A DNA stretch of 64,000 nucleotides, taken from Aselliscus stoliczkanus (lineage: Eukaryota > Chordata > Mammalia > Chiroptera > Hipposideridae). Shown in pieces: positions 21,376 through 32,070 of the stretch. A program made the position numbers and the translations under genes. The stretch lies in NCBI GenBank assembly GCA_033961575.1, contig CM066729.1, forward strand, positions 98,211,001-98,275,000, given 5' to 3'. The notes beneath the pieces were generated by a model. It worked only from the letters and a program-made list of their open reading frames with translations. It was not told the DNA's origin and did no database searches. Each line of letters opens with the position of its first letter. The stretch's first letter is position 1.

Positions 21376-22172
21376 TTGATCTGCCAGCTAGGAGGAGGTT
21401 GGGTGGGTAGGTGAAAAAGGTGAAGAAATTAAGAAGTATAAATTGTTAGTTACAAAAGTCACAGGGATGTGGGGGCCAGCCGAGTGGCTCAGTTGATAAA
21501 GATTTGGCTTAGAGAGCATGCTCTGAGCAACAGGGCAGCTGGTTTGATTCCCACATGGGCCAGTGAATGCTCTGCCCTAGCTGAGCTATTACTGAGCTGC
21601 CAATAAGTGGCAGGATGGCTCTACTGGTGTAACAACAAGATTGCCTTTTTGATGTGGGCTATGCCTACCTGTAACTAAGAGTGAACTTGGCACCTTGAGC
21701 GGAGCTGCCGCCCAGATGGCTCAGTACATAGGGCATGTGCTCTTAATAACAAGGCTGGTGGTTCTACTCCCGCATGGGATGGTGGCTATGCCCTCCAACA
21801 ACTAAGATTGAACACAGCACCTTGAACATAGAGGCCATGAACTGCCGATAGGAAGCCAGATGGCAACTGGTGCCCTCTACAACGAAGATTGAACATCTTG
21901 GCTGGTCCCCTCCCCCAATCCCCCAACACTGTTCCCCTCCCCCAATTCCCCAATTTAAAAAACTTGGGGGGAAAAAAAAGTCACAGGCATGTAAAATATA
22001 GCATAAGGAATATAGCTAATCATATTTTAATAACTTGATATGATGTCAAATGGGTACTAGATTTATCGGGTGATCACTTTGTAAGCTATATAAATGTCTA
22101 ATCACTATGTTGTACACCTGAGACTAATATAATATTGTATGTCAACTGAAATTTAAAAGTAAAAACAATTAG
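21376..22172 (+). mobile_element. LINE-1 3' end, sense, with SINE inserted
   Basis: 3'UTR wording in sense: 'GAAATTAAGAAGTATAAATT', then after the SINE 'AAATATAGCATAAGGAATAT', 'TCGGGTGATCACTTTGTAAG', 'TGTTGTACACCTGAGACTAA' and an A-rich end. It lies next to an oppositely oriented L1 piece, so two insertions or an inversion are possible. The SINE at 21471-21965 separates the two halves. Confidence 0.75.
21471..21965 (+). mobile_element. Multimeric tRNA-derived SINE (type D)
   Basis: The head 'GGGGCCAGCCGAGTGGCTCA' has box A 'TGGCTCAGTTG' and box B 'GGTTTGATTCC'. A second, degraded module follows from about 21619 ('GATGGCTCTACTGG'). A third module from about 21717 has 'GATGGCTCAGTACATAGGGC' and 'GGTGGTTCTACTCCCGCAT'. 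The 3' part has two forms of 'ACAACKAAGATTGAA' and a C-rich tail. A duplication of about 16 bp, AAAAGTCACAGGSATGT-like, flanks it. The layout is a tRNA-like trimer plus tail. Confidence 0.85.
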
Positions 22173-23162
22173 TTTTTTAAAAAAAGGTTTCTGCCAGCAA
22201 GTGTGATTAGAACTGAACAGCAAAGAGAAATCATATAAAATGTTCCTATTTTTTCATTCTCCTAAAGTGTTCCAAATCAGGTAGCACAAGAATGGGTTGA
22301 TCAAGTCCATGTCTCTCTGTTTTGATTCAGGTCTTACCACCTGTATCATAAATTTTCTGTAAATGTTGCATGAAATAAGACCAGTAATGTTCTTACTTCA
22401 GATCCAGGCTAATAGTAGGGGACACTCAGGATTTTGTTTGTTTGTTTGTTTTAGCTTTTACTCTTAGTTTCTTATGCCCTGACACCCATCAAATAGAATG
22501 TCACCAAAACTTCTGAGTTCAGGTTGTGGCTGAGTTACATGGTCACTTACCTATCTCATCATCACCTCAGGTAAAACTCATTGAAGTTCAAATATTATCT
22601 TCTCTCTTGGAAAAAATCTTCCCTCTTGACTTCGCTGCTCATAAAAGTTCTGCCATTCTCCTAATAGTGCAGACTTAAAACTATGGAACATTTTTGACTC
22701 TCCTTTCCCTTAAGATTTTAGAATTGATAGGTAATTTTAATTGCATATTAATTTCCTTTTGTTCCAATTAACCTGTCATTTGTCAAACACTTATTATGTT
22801 TTCACATACTATACTAGACTCTTAGGATACAAATATGTTAAATACAATGCATTCTAATAGGCAGATCAATGTTAAAGAGCACAGATAGTGAAACAAATTA
22901 CAGTACAATGTAATCAATGTCTTTAAAAAAATAAAAGAGTATATGGTTACATAGATGACAAGTCAATAAGTACCCTAACAAGGGTTAGGAATGTCCTAAA
23001 GTCAAAGAAGGAGAAAAATTCAGGGGTGTGGTCAACTCTAGAAAAAGTGTTGCATCTTAAGTGATATGAAAACTAAACATTTATATTATTAAAATAGTGA
23101 AGATGGAAGGCAAAATTTTTACTTACAAAATTGAATAAGTTGCAAGAAATTAAGAGAGCATA
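22173..23162. other. Anonymous sequence, possibly with an old repeat
   Basis: At about 22770-22990 the wording ('CAAACACTTATTATGTTTTC', then 'TAGACTCTTAGGATACAAAT') recalls an ancient mammalian repeat also hinted at near 37596-37790. The rest is plain AT-rich sequence. Confidence 0.4.
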
Positions 23163-24220
23163 TGTAGAAACACCACAGAAATGGCAGTGTGAGGTGAGTC
23201 TCTTGAAATCTCCCCTGGAATTCACAACATATCGAACAGCTATAATTCCACAAAGGACTCCCAGGCAAGACTGAGATGCACAATTGAAATCATCTAAAGA
23301 TGGGCATATTGGGCAAGTGGGGGAGGAGGGATGGGGGAAGATTGGAGACACAGTCCACCTGGGGGAGTGCAGGATGCAGATTGGAACTCAGAGCTCCAAG
23401 CTCCCTGTATTCCAGAGCTACTACAGACATGGTAGAGGGAAGAATTTGGACTGCTAGTGCTCCCCTTATGGCCCACAGTCCTGCCTGAGAGATCAGAACA
23501 CAAACACGGCTGAATGCAAAGCTCACGGCAAAGACCTTGGAGCAAAGACTGAGGGAAGAAGGGTGAGAATGGCAGTTTAAGCCCTCACATACAAGCAGAT
23601 GATGGAAGGCATAGACACAGAGCTTGGCCACCACTTCTCCACCCTCCCAGAACTTGCCCCGCACCCCACCTGTCCAGTGCTAGAAGCAGAACAGTAGCAG
23701 TGTCAGATCAAAAGAACAGAATATTTGCAGTTCTAAGAACTGTGGCCTGCAGCCATGGACTCTCAGCCCAACTATTCCCCGTGAAGCGGGGAGAGACTTA
23801 GGTGCAGGATTGGCTGTGCTGGTGGTAGTCACCATTTGCTCAAAGCCACCTCTCACAATTCACCCAGCTCCTGCCCCCGCTTATCTGGGCAGATCTCTGT
23901 AGGAGTAAACGGAGCTGCTGAAACACACAGGCCCTGAAACTGATGCAGGAAGACCTTTGGAACTTCAGAAGCTTTCCACATTCCCCCACAGAGGCTGTGC
24001 CCTGAGAACCAGGTGATCTACTCACAGAGGAGAAGCCCACCTTCCAGGGAGCCCCCCATTGTGTGGGAAGCTGGAAAAGTGCAGAGCAAATATAACACTG
24101 TAGCATGAGAGAGAATAAAAGGCTGCAGCACAAGAGAAAATAAAACATTCTACCAACACCTACTGGAAAGCAAAAGAAAGACCTCTTCCTACGAACCTGT
24201 TGCAGAACCCACTCCTGTAG

Positions 24221-25332
24221 ATGCCTAAAAAGAGAAATAATAATTCATTAATTGCCATGAATAACCAAAGTAACAAGGCAGCTCAGAAAGAAAATAATAA
24301 GCCAGAAAATGAACTTAAAGACATGGAAATATGTGACTTAAATGACAGATAATTCAAGATTGCAGTTCTTAAAAAACTCAGCGAGATGCAAGAAAACATA
24401 GGCAGGCAGTTTAATGAACTCAAAAACACAATCAAGGAACAAAATGAACATTTTACCAAAGAGATTGAAATTTTAACAAAGAACCAGATAGAATTTGTGA
24501 AGATTAAGAACTCAATAAAAGAAATGAAGAATGAAATAGCTAGCTTAGGTAGTAATCGAGCTGATCAGATGGAGAAAAGCATCAGTTATATCGAAGATAG
24601 AAACCTGCAAATGAGACAGATGGAAGAAGAGAGACTTGAGAGTTAAAAGAAATAAAAGACCTCTACAAGAACTGTGTGACTCCACTATGACTCCACCAGA
24701 AAGAGCAATATAAGAATAATGGGCACACCAGAAAAGGAAGAAAGGGAGAAGGGAACAGAGAGTATATTCAAACAAACAGTCGACTAGAACTCCCCAAACA
24801 TGTGGAAAGAACTGGATCATTTTTTTTTTTTTTTTTTTTTTTAGAAGGCAGTGTCACTGGCCCTCATATGTGGGATCTGAACCAGGGCCTCTGGAATCCC
24901 AAGCCAGCTCTCAACCACTGTGCCACGCGGCCGGCCCAAGAACTGGATCCTTTAATCCAAGAAGCAAATAGAACTCCTAATTACCTCAATCTCAACAGGC
25001 ATTCTCCAAGGCACATTTTATGGAAGCTGCCAAAAATTAACAACAAAGAAAGAATCCTCAAGGCAGCCAGGGAAAAGAAGAAGGTAACCTCCAAAGGAAA
25101 ACCCATTAGGTTATAATCATATTTTTCAGCAGAAGCTCTACAAGCCAGGAGGAAGTGGAATCAAAGATTCAAACTATTGAAAGAGAGAAATTATGAGCCA
25201 AGAGTATTATATCCAGCGAAGATATCCTTTAGATATGAAGGAGGAATAAAGACCTTTCCAGGCATACAGAAGCTGAGGGAATTTTCCAACCCACGACCTG
25301 CACTACAAGAAATACTGAAGGAGGCTATTTGA
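24221..25332 (+). pseudogene. L1 ORF1 (RNA-binding protein), inactivated
   Basis: L1 ORF1 protein coats L1 RNA as a trimer. Translation from the ATG at 24221 starts MPKKRNNNSLIAMNNQ and runs 43 codons to an in-frame TAA at 24350. The same frame then continues (24386-24643) as a Lys/Glu-rich coiled coil with heptad-like spacing. After the SINE at 24819-24937, the C-terminal domain appears as 'SPRHILWKLPKINNKERILK'. Another frame break leads to the last block, ending at about 25332. It is therefore broken by a stop, a SINE and frameshifts. The start agrees with the minus-strand L1 ORF1 at 58990, which begins MPRKRNNLL. Confidence 0.85.
24819..24937 (-). mobile_element. tRNA-derived SINE, short form (type A), in L1 ORF1
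   Basis: It has a T tract of about 22, then 'GGCAGTGTCACTGGCCCTCA', and ends at 'CACGCGGCCGGCCC'. A perfect 12-bp duplication, AAGAACTGGATC, occurs at 24807-24818 and 24938-24949. It splits L1 ORF1, so it is younger than this L1. Confidence 0.93.
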
Positions 25333-25842
25333 TCTGAAACAGAAAAGCAAAAAAATACAAAACCATAAGTAGTATTACAAACAGACAGACAGAATCAAGA
25401 AATGGCAACCCCTACACCTAATAGGATACTATATATTTAAATGTAACATACAAGGTAGAAAAGAAAAAAACACACCAAAAACCCTTAAAAAAAAAGGGAA
25501 ACCACAACTTGCTACTACAACACAGAAATCAACTCACAGAATAAATAGGGATCATTTGTGACAACAAAAACACAAAAGGGGAGAGAGTAAAGGTCTGAAC
25601 CGGCAAAGGGGAATGGAGAAAGGAAGCATGCTGAGGAAAAGGTAATACTCTAAATATGAAACTTTCTTTTACAAAAACTTAATGGTAACCACTTTAAAAA
25701 ACCCCAGAACTGAAATATATAACATAAAAAAAGAAGAAACAGAGGGAAAAATCATAGAATATCACCACATTGAAATAATAGACAGTAACAAAAAGGCAAA
25801 GAAACAATGGAGACACTGCCCTACCAGAAAACCAAAGATAAA

Positions 25843-27930
25843 ATGATAAGAAATGCTCATATATCGATAATCACCCTAAATGTAAGTGGACTGGACTCAG
25901 CAATAAAAAGTCCCAGAGTATCAGGTTAAATCAAAAAAATAAACCCAGCCATATGCTGCCTCCAAGAGACACATCTCAGCTACAAGGTCAAATATAGACT
26001 CAAAGTGAAAGGGTAGAAATTGACACTCCAAGCAAATGGTATTCAGAGAAAAGCAGGTGTAGCCATACTGATATCAGATGAAACAGACTTCAGGATAAAA
26101 AAGGTTAACAAGATACAAGATGGACATTTCATAATGATAAAGGGGACTATACAACAAAAGACAAACAATCATCAACATTTATGCCCCCAATGAGGGAGCA
26201 CCGAAATATACAAAGCAACTACTAACAGAGCTAAAGGGAGAAATTCACCAAAACACAATTATAGTAGGGGACCTAAATACATCATTGACAGCTATGGACA
26301 GATCATCCAAACAGAAAATAAATAAAGAAATATCAGCCTTTAATGACACATTAGACAAATGAACATAATTGACATTTACAGAGAACTTCATCCTAGAACA
26401 TCAGACTATACATTCTTTTCTGTGCACATGGAACATTCTCAAGAATAGACCATATATTGGGATATAAAACTAGCCTCAGCAAATTTAAGAAGATTGAAAT
26501 CATACCAAGCATATTCTCTGATCACAAGACTTTGAAACTGGATATCAACTGCAAAAGGAAAGCAGGAAAAACCACAAATGTGTGGAAGTTAAACAACATA
26601 CTTTTAAAGGATGACTGGGTCAAAGAAGAAGTAAGAGAGATCAAAAGATACATAGAAGCAAATGAGAATGAAAATACATCCTACCAAAATTTTTGGGATG
26701 CAGCAAAAGCAGTTTTAAGAGGGAAATTTATATCACTACAGGCCTATCTCAAGAAAGAAGAAAAATCCCAGATAAATAACTTCACGTTACACCTTAAAAG
26801 AACTAGAAAAAGAAGAACAAGTGAAACCCAAAGTCAGCAGAAGGAAGGAAATAATAAAAATCAGAGCAGAACTAAGTGAAACAGAGAACAAAAAGACAAT
26901 AGAAAAAATATTGATGCAACAAAGAGCTGGTTCTTTGAAAACATTAATAGAATTGACCCTTGGCTAGACTCACTAAGATAAAAAGAGAAAAGATACAATT
27001 AAACAAAATCAGAAATGAAAGAAGGGAAATTACCATGGATGCCACAGAAATACAAAGGATCAACCAAGCATACAATGAAGGACTATATGCCACAAAATTC
27101 AATAACCTAGAAAAAATGGACATGTTCTTAGAAACATATAACCTTCCTAGGCTAAATCACGAAGAACTGGAAAATCTAAATAGACTGATCCACAGTAAGG
27201 AAATTGAATCAGTCATCCAAAACCTTCCCAAAAGCAAAAGTCCAGGACCAGATGGCTTCACTAGCGAATTCTACCAAACATTCAAAGAGGATCTAACACC
27301 TGTCCAACTGAAGCTCTTCCAAAAAATTAAAGAAGAGACAATACTGCCTAACTCATTTTATGAGGCCAACATTACCCTGATACCAAAAGCTGGTAAGGAT
27401 AACATTAAAAAAAGAAAATTACAGCCCAATATCCCTGATGAATACAGATGAAAAACCCTAAACAAAATTCTAGCAAATCAAATGCAACAATGCATTAAAA
27501 AGATTATATTTCTCAACCAAGTGAGGTTCATCCCAGGGTCACAAGGATGGTTCAACATACACAAGTAGACCAATGTGATACACTGCATAAACAAAATAAA
27601 GGACAAAAATCATATGATTATATCAATAGATGCAGAAAAAGTGTTAGACAAGATACATCCATTTATGATTTAAAAACTTAATAAAATGGGTATAGAAGGA
27701 AAATACCTTAATATACTAAAGGTCATATATGACAAACCCTCAGCTAATATCATAATTAATGGTGAAAAGCTGAAGCCCTTTGCTCTATGTTCAGCAACAG
27801 AACAGGGTTTCCCCCTATCACCTTTGCTTTTCAACATAGTATTAGAAGTCCTAGCCCAAGCAATCAGGCAAGAGAAAGAAAGAAAAGCCATCCGAATTGG
27901 GAATGAAGAAGTTAAATTTTCTGTCTGTTC
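25843..27930 (+). pseudogene. L1 ORF2 (endonuclease/reverse transcriptase), truncated and broken
   Basis: ORF2 nicks DNA and reverse-transcribes L1 RNA. The start reads MIRNAHISIITLNVSGLDS, an endonuclease N-terminus. Frames are broken many times after that. Recognisable parts include 'CCLQETHL', then '[20 protein letters not shown]' at 26457-26879, the RT fingers 'KSKSPGPDGFTSEFYQTFKE' at 26960-27451, and '[20 protein letters not shown]' at 27686-27930. The sequence ends before the catalytic YxDD motif, so the active site is absent. Confidence 0.88.
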
Positions 27931-28164
27931 GTAATACTACTCACGGTTTTGTATTCTTTTGCTTTTTTGTTTCAAGTCAGATAGGCTCCTTCAATATTTC
28001 TTGTAGTGCAGGTTGTGTGTTAGAAAATTCCCTCAGCTTCTTTATGTCTGGAAAGGTTTTTATTCCTCCTTCATATCTGAAGGATATCTTTGCTGGATAT
28101 ATTATTAATGGCTCATAATTTCTCTTTCAATAGTTTGAATATTTGATGCCACTCCATCCAGGCT
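27931..28164 (-). mobile_element. Inverted L1 ORF1-end segment
   Basis: This reads as the reverse complement of the ORF1/ORF2 junction of the same kind of L1, with 'ATTCCCTCAGCTTCTTTATG', then 'CCTTCATATCTGAAGGATAT' and 'TTTCAATAGTTTGAATATTT'. The sense counterpart lies at about 25150-25370 in this element. It replaces the normal L1 3' end. A MIR begins straight after. Confidence 0.85.
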
Positions 28165-28171
28165 TGTAGAA

Positions 28172-28445
28172 TAGTTAATAACATGGACTTTCGAGCCAAA
28201 CCATGTGGTTCAGAGTCTGGCTCTTTCACTCAAAAATTATGTATTTTGGGCAAGTGATTATGCCTTGTTGGCCAAGCGATGCTACTTCTCCAAGCCTCAT
28301 TTTTCTCCTCTATAAAATGGAAATAATAAAAGCATCTACCACATAAGGTTGTTGAAAGGTTCAAAAGTGTTATTACATGTAAAGTACTCAAATATTTCTG
28401 GCATACTGAAAACACTGTATAACTCTAGGTAATTTTGTTATTATT
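28172..28445 (+). mobile_element. MIR SINE, sense
   Basis: MIR order is clear: 'TTCAGAGTCTGGCTCTTTCA', 'TTTTGGGCAAGTGATTATGC', 'CCTCATTTTTCTCCTCTATA', 'TAAGGTTGTTGAAAGGTTCA' and 'ATTACATGTAAAGTACTCAA'. It is older than the adjoining L1. Confidence 0.88.
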
Positions 28446-29838
28446 TTATTAGTAATTTATTATGACAATTATTTTATTTTTATGAATGGTTAGTAAAACA
28501 AACAACTCTTATTTGTTTCCATGCCTGTCTTCCCCATTATCTATCAACTAGCTGAGGCCAAAGCCCATAACATTATTACAGAAATTATCACAACAATAGT
28601 TCAATAAATGATTGTTAAATTAATGTGATCCCTTTGTATCTCAGACAGAGTACCTCCTAGACACCAGCTCAGATCACATCTTCAGAAATGAGAAACTTCA
28701 TAGTCCAGAAGACAAACTGTTTGGGGCAGAGTGTGTTGTGTTCCCATGTGGAGTGCTGAACATGTGAGTAGCAACACAAAGTTGCTTATCTTCCCATCAA
28801 CTGTTCAAAAACCTCTTCTTTCCAACAGATACCTTATCTTGTTTAACCAACCTCCTCAGCAGAGCTATGTGCTGTGATGGGGTAGAAGGTGGGGAAGAAG
28901 TGGAACAGCCCCAAATAGTAAACATTATTAGAATACAGCAATTATGAATGTCCCATGCCTTCACCAGGGATCGGGGTAGGCATGGGCCTGTGACACTTTC
29001 CTTCTCTATCACTGGACATTGTTATGTGGTAGCCATCTTGTGACCACAGTATAGCTAACACACTGAATTCGGCAAAACTAATAAATTACAAAAATTGTAT
29101 ACCTGATGAAATTGTATTGATCTTCTGAACTGTACAATCTAGACATAATTTTCTCTTTAGACTTGTATTTATAGGAGAATATACTCATAAGTGTTCCTTG
29201 TTTATGCTGTGTTGGAAGATTTTTGTTTGTTTGTGTGTGTGTTTGTTTTTTAGTGTGCAGGAAATATTATTATCAACAATATGATAGATCAGAGGAAAAA
29301 CCTGTCGATCAACCAAGAGGTGTTATTGTCGTTATAAGGAATTACTAGGTTTTGGGCAAGAAATTATTGGAGATAACTATATTAAAATTATAATAATAGC
29401 TCTGCAATCATTTTCTCTATTGATGCTGCCTTTTACTGGCTGGTAAGCAAACCATAACCATTTGCTCCAGGAGATAATTGAGAATATAAAGCACGAAATT
29501 GCTGCTTGAGAGAAAGGCTTTATTCAACCACATTTATTTGTTTATTTTACGAGAAGTTATAATCAAATTAGTTTTGTCATTTTTTAATTTAGGTGAATTA
29601 TTTTTCTGCAATCAAACATTCTATTAGTTTGATATTAAGCAGTAACAGCAATTCCCTTGTATAGTGTTAAGAATAATAAGTAAAATGTTATGAAATAGGT
29701 GAAGATATTCCTCATTAATAGACACATATTCTAATGTACCAGTAGTTTAAGTTTGGTGACTTTAAGTCTGCATAAAGTCATAAGGCATAGTTTATAAGAA
29801 ACAACATTTTGGTTTTGTTTTTAAAAATACCCAAGTAA
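28446..29838. other. Anonymous sequence, with a hint of L2 at the left
   Basis: At about 28510-28625 the phrases 'CTGTCTTCCCCATTATCTAT' and 'TTCAATAAATGATTGTTAAA' resemble an L2 tail but are weak. The rest holds no named repeat or gene. A T/GT-rich run lies at about 29218-29252. Confidence 0.4.
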
Positions 29839-29839
29839 T

Positions 29840-29953
29840 GGGTCGGCCGAGTGGCGCGGTGGTTAAGGGCTGACTTGGGACAGCCAGAAGCCCCGGTTCG
29901 GATCCCACATATGAGGACCAGTGACACTGCCCTCTTAAAAAAAAAAAAAAAGA
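29840..29953 (+). mobile_element. tRNA-derived SINE, short form (type A)
   Basis: In sense it begins GGGTCGGCCGAGTGGCGCGG with box A 'TGGCGCGGTGG' and box B 'GGTTCGGATCC', ends 'GTGACACTGCCCTC', and then has an A tail. An imperfect duplication, AAAAATACYCAAG, flanks it. This is the clearest sense copy of the short family and shows the tRNA-like promoter boxes well. Confidence 0.93.
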
Positions 29954-30185
29954 AAAATACTCAAGAATTTATCATTATTAAATGCTTAAAGAAGGTTACA
30001 AAAAAGGAGCGTAATTGAACTTTATTTAATTTATATAACTATATATACACATCAAAATAATTATGTTAATAAAAGTTATATCTGAATGTTAACTTGATAT
30101 AATAAGTAATATTTGTGTGTTCATCATTCTTATGTTTATTCTTAAAATTTAAAAAACTTAATATGAAAACCATATATAATCTTTT

Positions 30186-30642
30186 TTTTTAAAGATTTTT
30201 ATTGGGGAATTGGGGGAAGGGAACAGCATTGGGGAATTGGGGGAGGGAAACAGACAAGTTGCTGTCCTTTTTGTTCTTCAGTCTAGTTGTGGAGGACGTT
30301 GTTTCACCGGCCCATGTTGGTATCATCATTGTGCTCTTCCCGGGTGAGGCAGATCCGTCGCCGGCCTTTGGACGGCCGCTCACAGCTGCTTTTTGGCCGC
30401 TCAAACCAGCTGCAAGCTGCTCACGCTGGCTGGCGGCCACTCACTGTAGCCTATAGCAGCCCACTGCAGAAGGGGCTGCAGCTATACTATCTCCAGGACT
30501 TGTACAGCCCAGCTCCAGGTGGAGCTGTTGTTCACCATCTTGATGTAGAGGGGCAGTGTCACTGGCCCTCATATGTAAGATCCGAACCAGGGCTGCTGGA
30601 GTCCCAAGCCAGCTCTTAACCAATGTGCCACCTGGCTGGCCC
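30186..30642 (-). mobile_element. tRNA-derived SINE, long form (type B)
   Basis: On the plus strand, reversed: the tail 'AAAGATTTTTATTGGGGAAT' and two G-rich repeats, the body 'CAGTCTAGTTGTGGAGGACG', and the head 'CTCTTAACCAATGTGCC'. An 18-bp duplication with one mismatch, AACCATATRTAATCTTTT, flanks it (30168-30185 and 30643-30660), fixing a length of 457 bp. Open frames of 83-110 codons over it are by-products. Confidence 0.94.
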
Positions 30643-30660
30643 AACCATATGTAATCTTTT

Positions 30661-31149
30661 GGGGAGGAGGAAAACAATATAAGAGTAGAAAATGTCATTT
30701 GGAAATGGTGTGATATTTTTGTGCACAGGGATTTGAATAATAATACTCTTTGTGACATCTAGAGATTGACTTAGGTAAGAGGCAAAATAATTTGTTTCTG
30801 AAAAAGTGTGGAAACACTTCTGATATTCATACATAAAGTGCCTCTCAACCCTCTTATTACCCTGCAGAAAGACACAGAATGGGCAGCCTTCACTTCTGAC
30901 AAACCATCTTGTATATCCTAGGGCTTAACCTCACTTGTCAGTATGCAAGCTGTTACTCTACTTTTTCTCCTCTTTCCTCAAGAAGATTTATAACAGAATG
31001 CAAGAAAGGGAGAAAGGCCACATTTTAGAAATGATGTTACCCTTAATTATTTTCTCATGATTACCTTCAAGCTTGGTATGATAGTATTTGTAACAAATTA
31101 TGCATTGCCCCTTTAAACTCTCACACTGGAGATTTACGAAAGAATTGCT
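30661..31149. other. Anonymous sequence
   Basis: I see no named repeat or coding signal in these 490 bases. Confidence 0.45.
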
Positions 31150-31300
31150 AAGGCAGTGTTTCTCAAATTAACATACACTGGAATTACCTGGGTGAACATC
31201 TAAACTCCAGGTTCTGATTCAGTAGGTCTGGAGTGGGGCCTGGAAATCTGCATTTTCCACAAGCTTCCAGGTAATGTTGACTCTGTTGATTAGCAAACAA
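31150..31300 (+). mobile_element. MER5A-like hAT-Charlie fragment
   Basis: The left two thirds are recognisable: 'GGCAGTGTTTCTCAAATTAA', 'CTGGAATTACCTGGG', 'TTCTGATTCAGTAGGTCTGG' and 'GGGGCCTGGAAATCTGCATT'. The far end has decayed. It is a non-coding DNA transposon relic. Confidence 0.8.
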
Positions 31301-31421
31301 TTAAGATAAACAATCAGGCATAGCAATAGGAAGAAGAGCAAGTGAGGCACAATGCCCCATATTTGTAGCAAATTCAAGCAGCAATATTAGCTGGGCTTCA
31401 GTTAAAGTTTCAGAGTATGCA

Positions 31422-31462
31422 GGCGCTGTGGCCAAGTGGTAAGCCTTCGGTCTCCTAAAGCC
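31422..31462 (+). pseudogene. tRNA-Thr-like 5' half (tailless)
   Basis: About 41 bases resemble the first half of a eukaryotic tRNA-Thr(CGU): GGCGCTGTGGCCAAGTGGTA, then 'AGCCTTCGGTCTCCTAAAGC'. The D arm 'TGGCCAAGTGGTAA' is intact, while the anticodon arm is altered and the sequence ends at its 3' side. A 7-bp direct repeat, TCAGAGT, brackets it (31410-31416 and 31463-31469). It has no T arm and no A tail. The match to tRNA-Thr comes from memory and the repeat is short, so this is a tentative call. Confidence 0.4.
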
Positions 31463-31556
31463 TCAGAGTGTCCAGTAGCAAAGGAAGCTTTCAGTGTCCA
31501 GTAGGCAGTTGGTATTCAGAGCTAACAGTCATGGTCACTGAATTTCTTTCACAAGC

Positions 31557-31775
31557 ATGTAGTGCTTGCCATATGCTTGGCATTATTCTACAAGCTTCCA
31601 GATATTAATTTATTTATACTGCTTAGCAGCCCTAGGAAGTAAGTTCCATCATTTTTATTCTTCCCATTTTACTGGTTGAGGAACTGAAAAACATCATAGC
31701 TTGTGAATAAGCAGGCCGGGATTGCACCCAGACAGAAGGCTCCAAGCTCCTAGACTGAAACACAGTGACCTGTTA
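31557..31775 (-). mobile_element. MIR SINE, antisense
   Basis: Reversed MIR wording: 'GCATTATTCTACAAGCTTCC', 'AGCCCTAGGAAGTAAG', 'TTCCCATTTTACTGGTTGAG' and 'CAGGCCGGGATTGCACCCAG'. It is a well-diverged ancient copy. Confidence 0.8.
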
Positions 31776-32016
31776 CTTCTCTGACCCAGGCAGATGAAGC
31801 TGTCAGAAGCATCGACCTAAGGAATTAACTAGAAAAGTGATGGGTGGAGTTGTTCTTAGGATCATCAGACGTGCTTGTCAGGCAAAGGATTGAGACCATA
31901 TGCCTTATATATACCTGAATAGGTATGCAAGTGACTGAGGTCCATTCCTTCTAGACTGTGGGGTAGAGATTATTGATATATGTCTACTGTATTTTGGAAC
32001 CAAGGTAAGCCTGAAT

Positions 32017-32021
<5 letters not shown>

Positions 32022-32066
<45 letters not shown>
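32022..32066 (+). repeat. (GT)n microsatellite
   Basis: About 45 bases of GT repeats, with one AT interruption near the start. Confidence 0.97.

Positions 32067-32070
<4 letters not shown>

Larger units (their letters stand above)
23170..28164 (+). mobile_element. LINE-1, 5'UTR to reverse transcriptase, with inverted end
   Basis: The element begins near 'ACAGAAATGGCAGTGTGAGG' with a GC-richer 5'UTR of about 1.05 kb. ORF1 starts at 24221 and ORF2 at about 25843. Sense sequence ends at about 27930, inside the reverse transcriptase just before its catalytic aspartate pair. A 234-bp antisense L1 segment follows (27931-28164), and there is no 3'UTR or A tail. A 7-bp direct repeat, TGTAGAA, flanks the whole (23163-23169 and 28165-28171). 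It may be a target duplication, but it is short. A SINE interrupts ORF1. Both frames are dead. Confidence 0.88.

Noticed and set aside
21376..22172. Single twin-primed L1 formed by the opposing pieces at 19880-21375 and 21376-22172
   Set aside because: Both pieces carry their own 3'UTR end sequences, which fits two insertions better than one L1 with an inverted 5' part.
23290..23664. 124-codon minus-strand open frame
   Set aside because: It lies in the L1 5'UTR in antisense and shows no protein signature.
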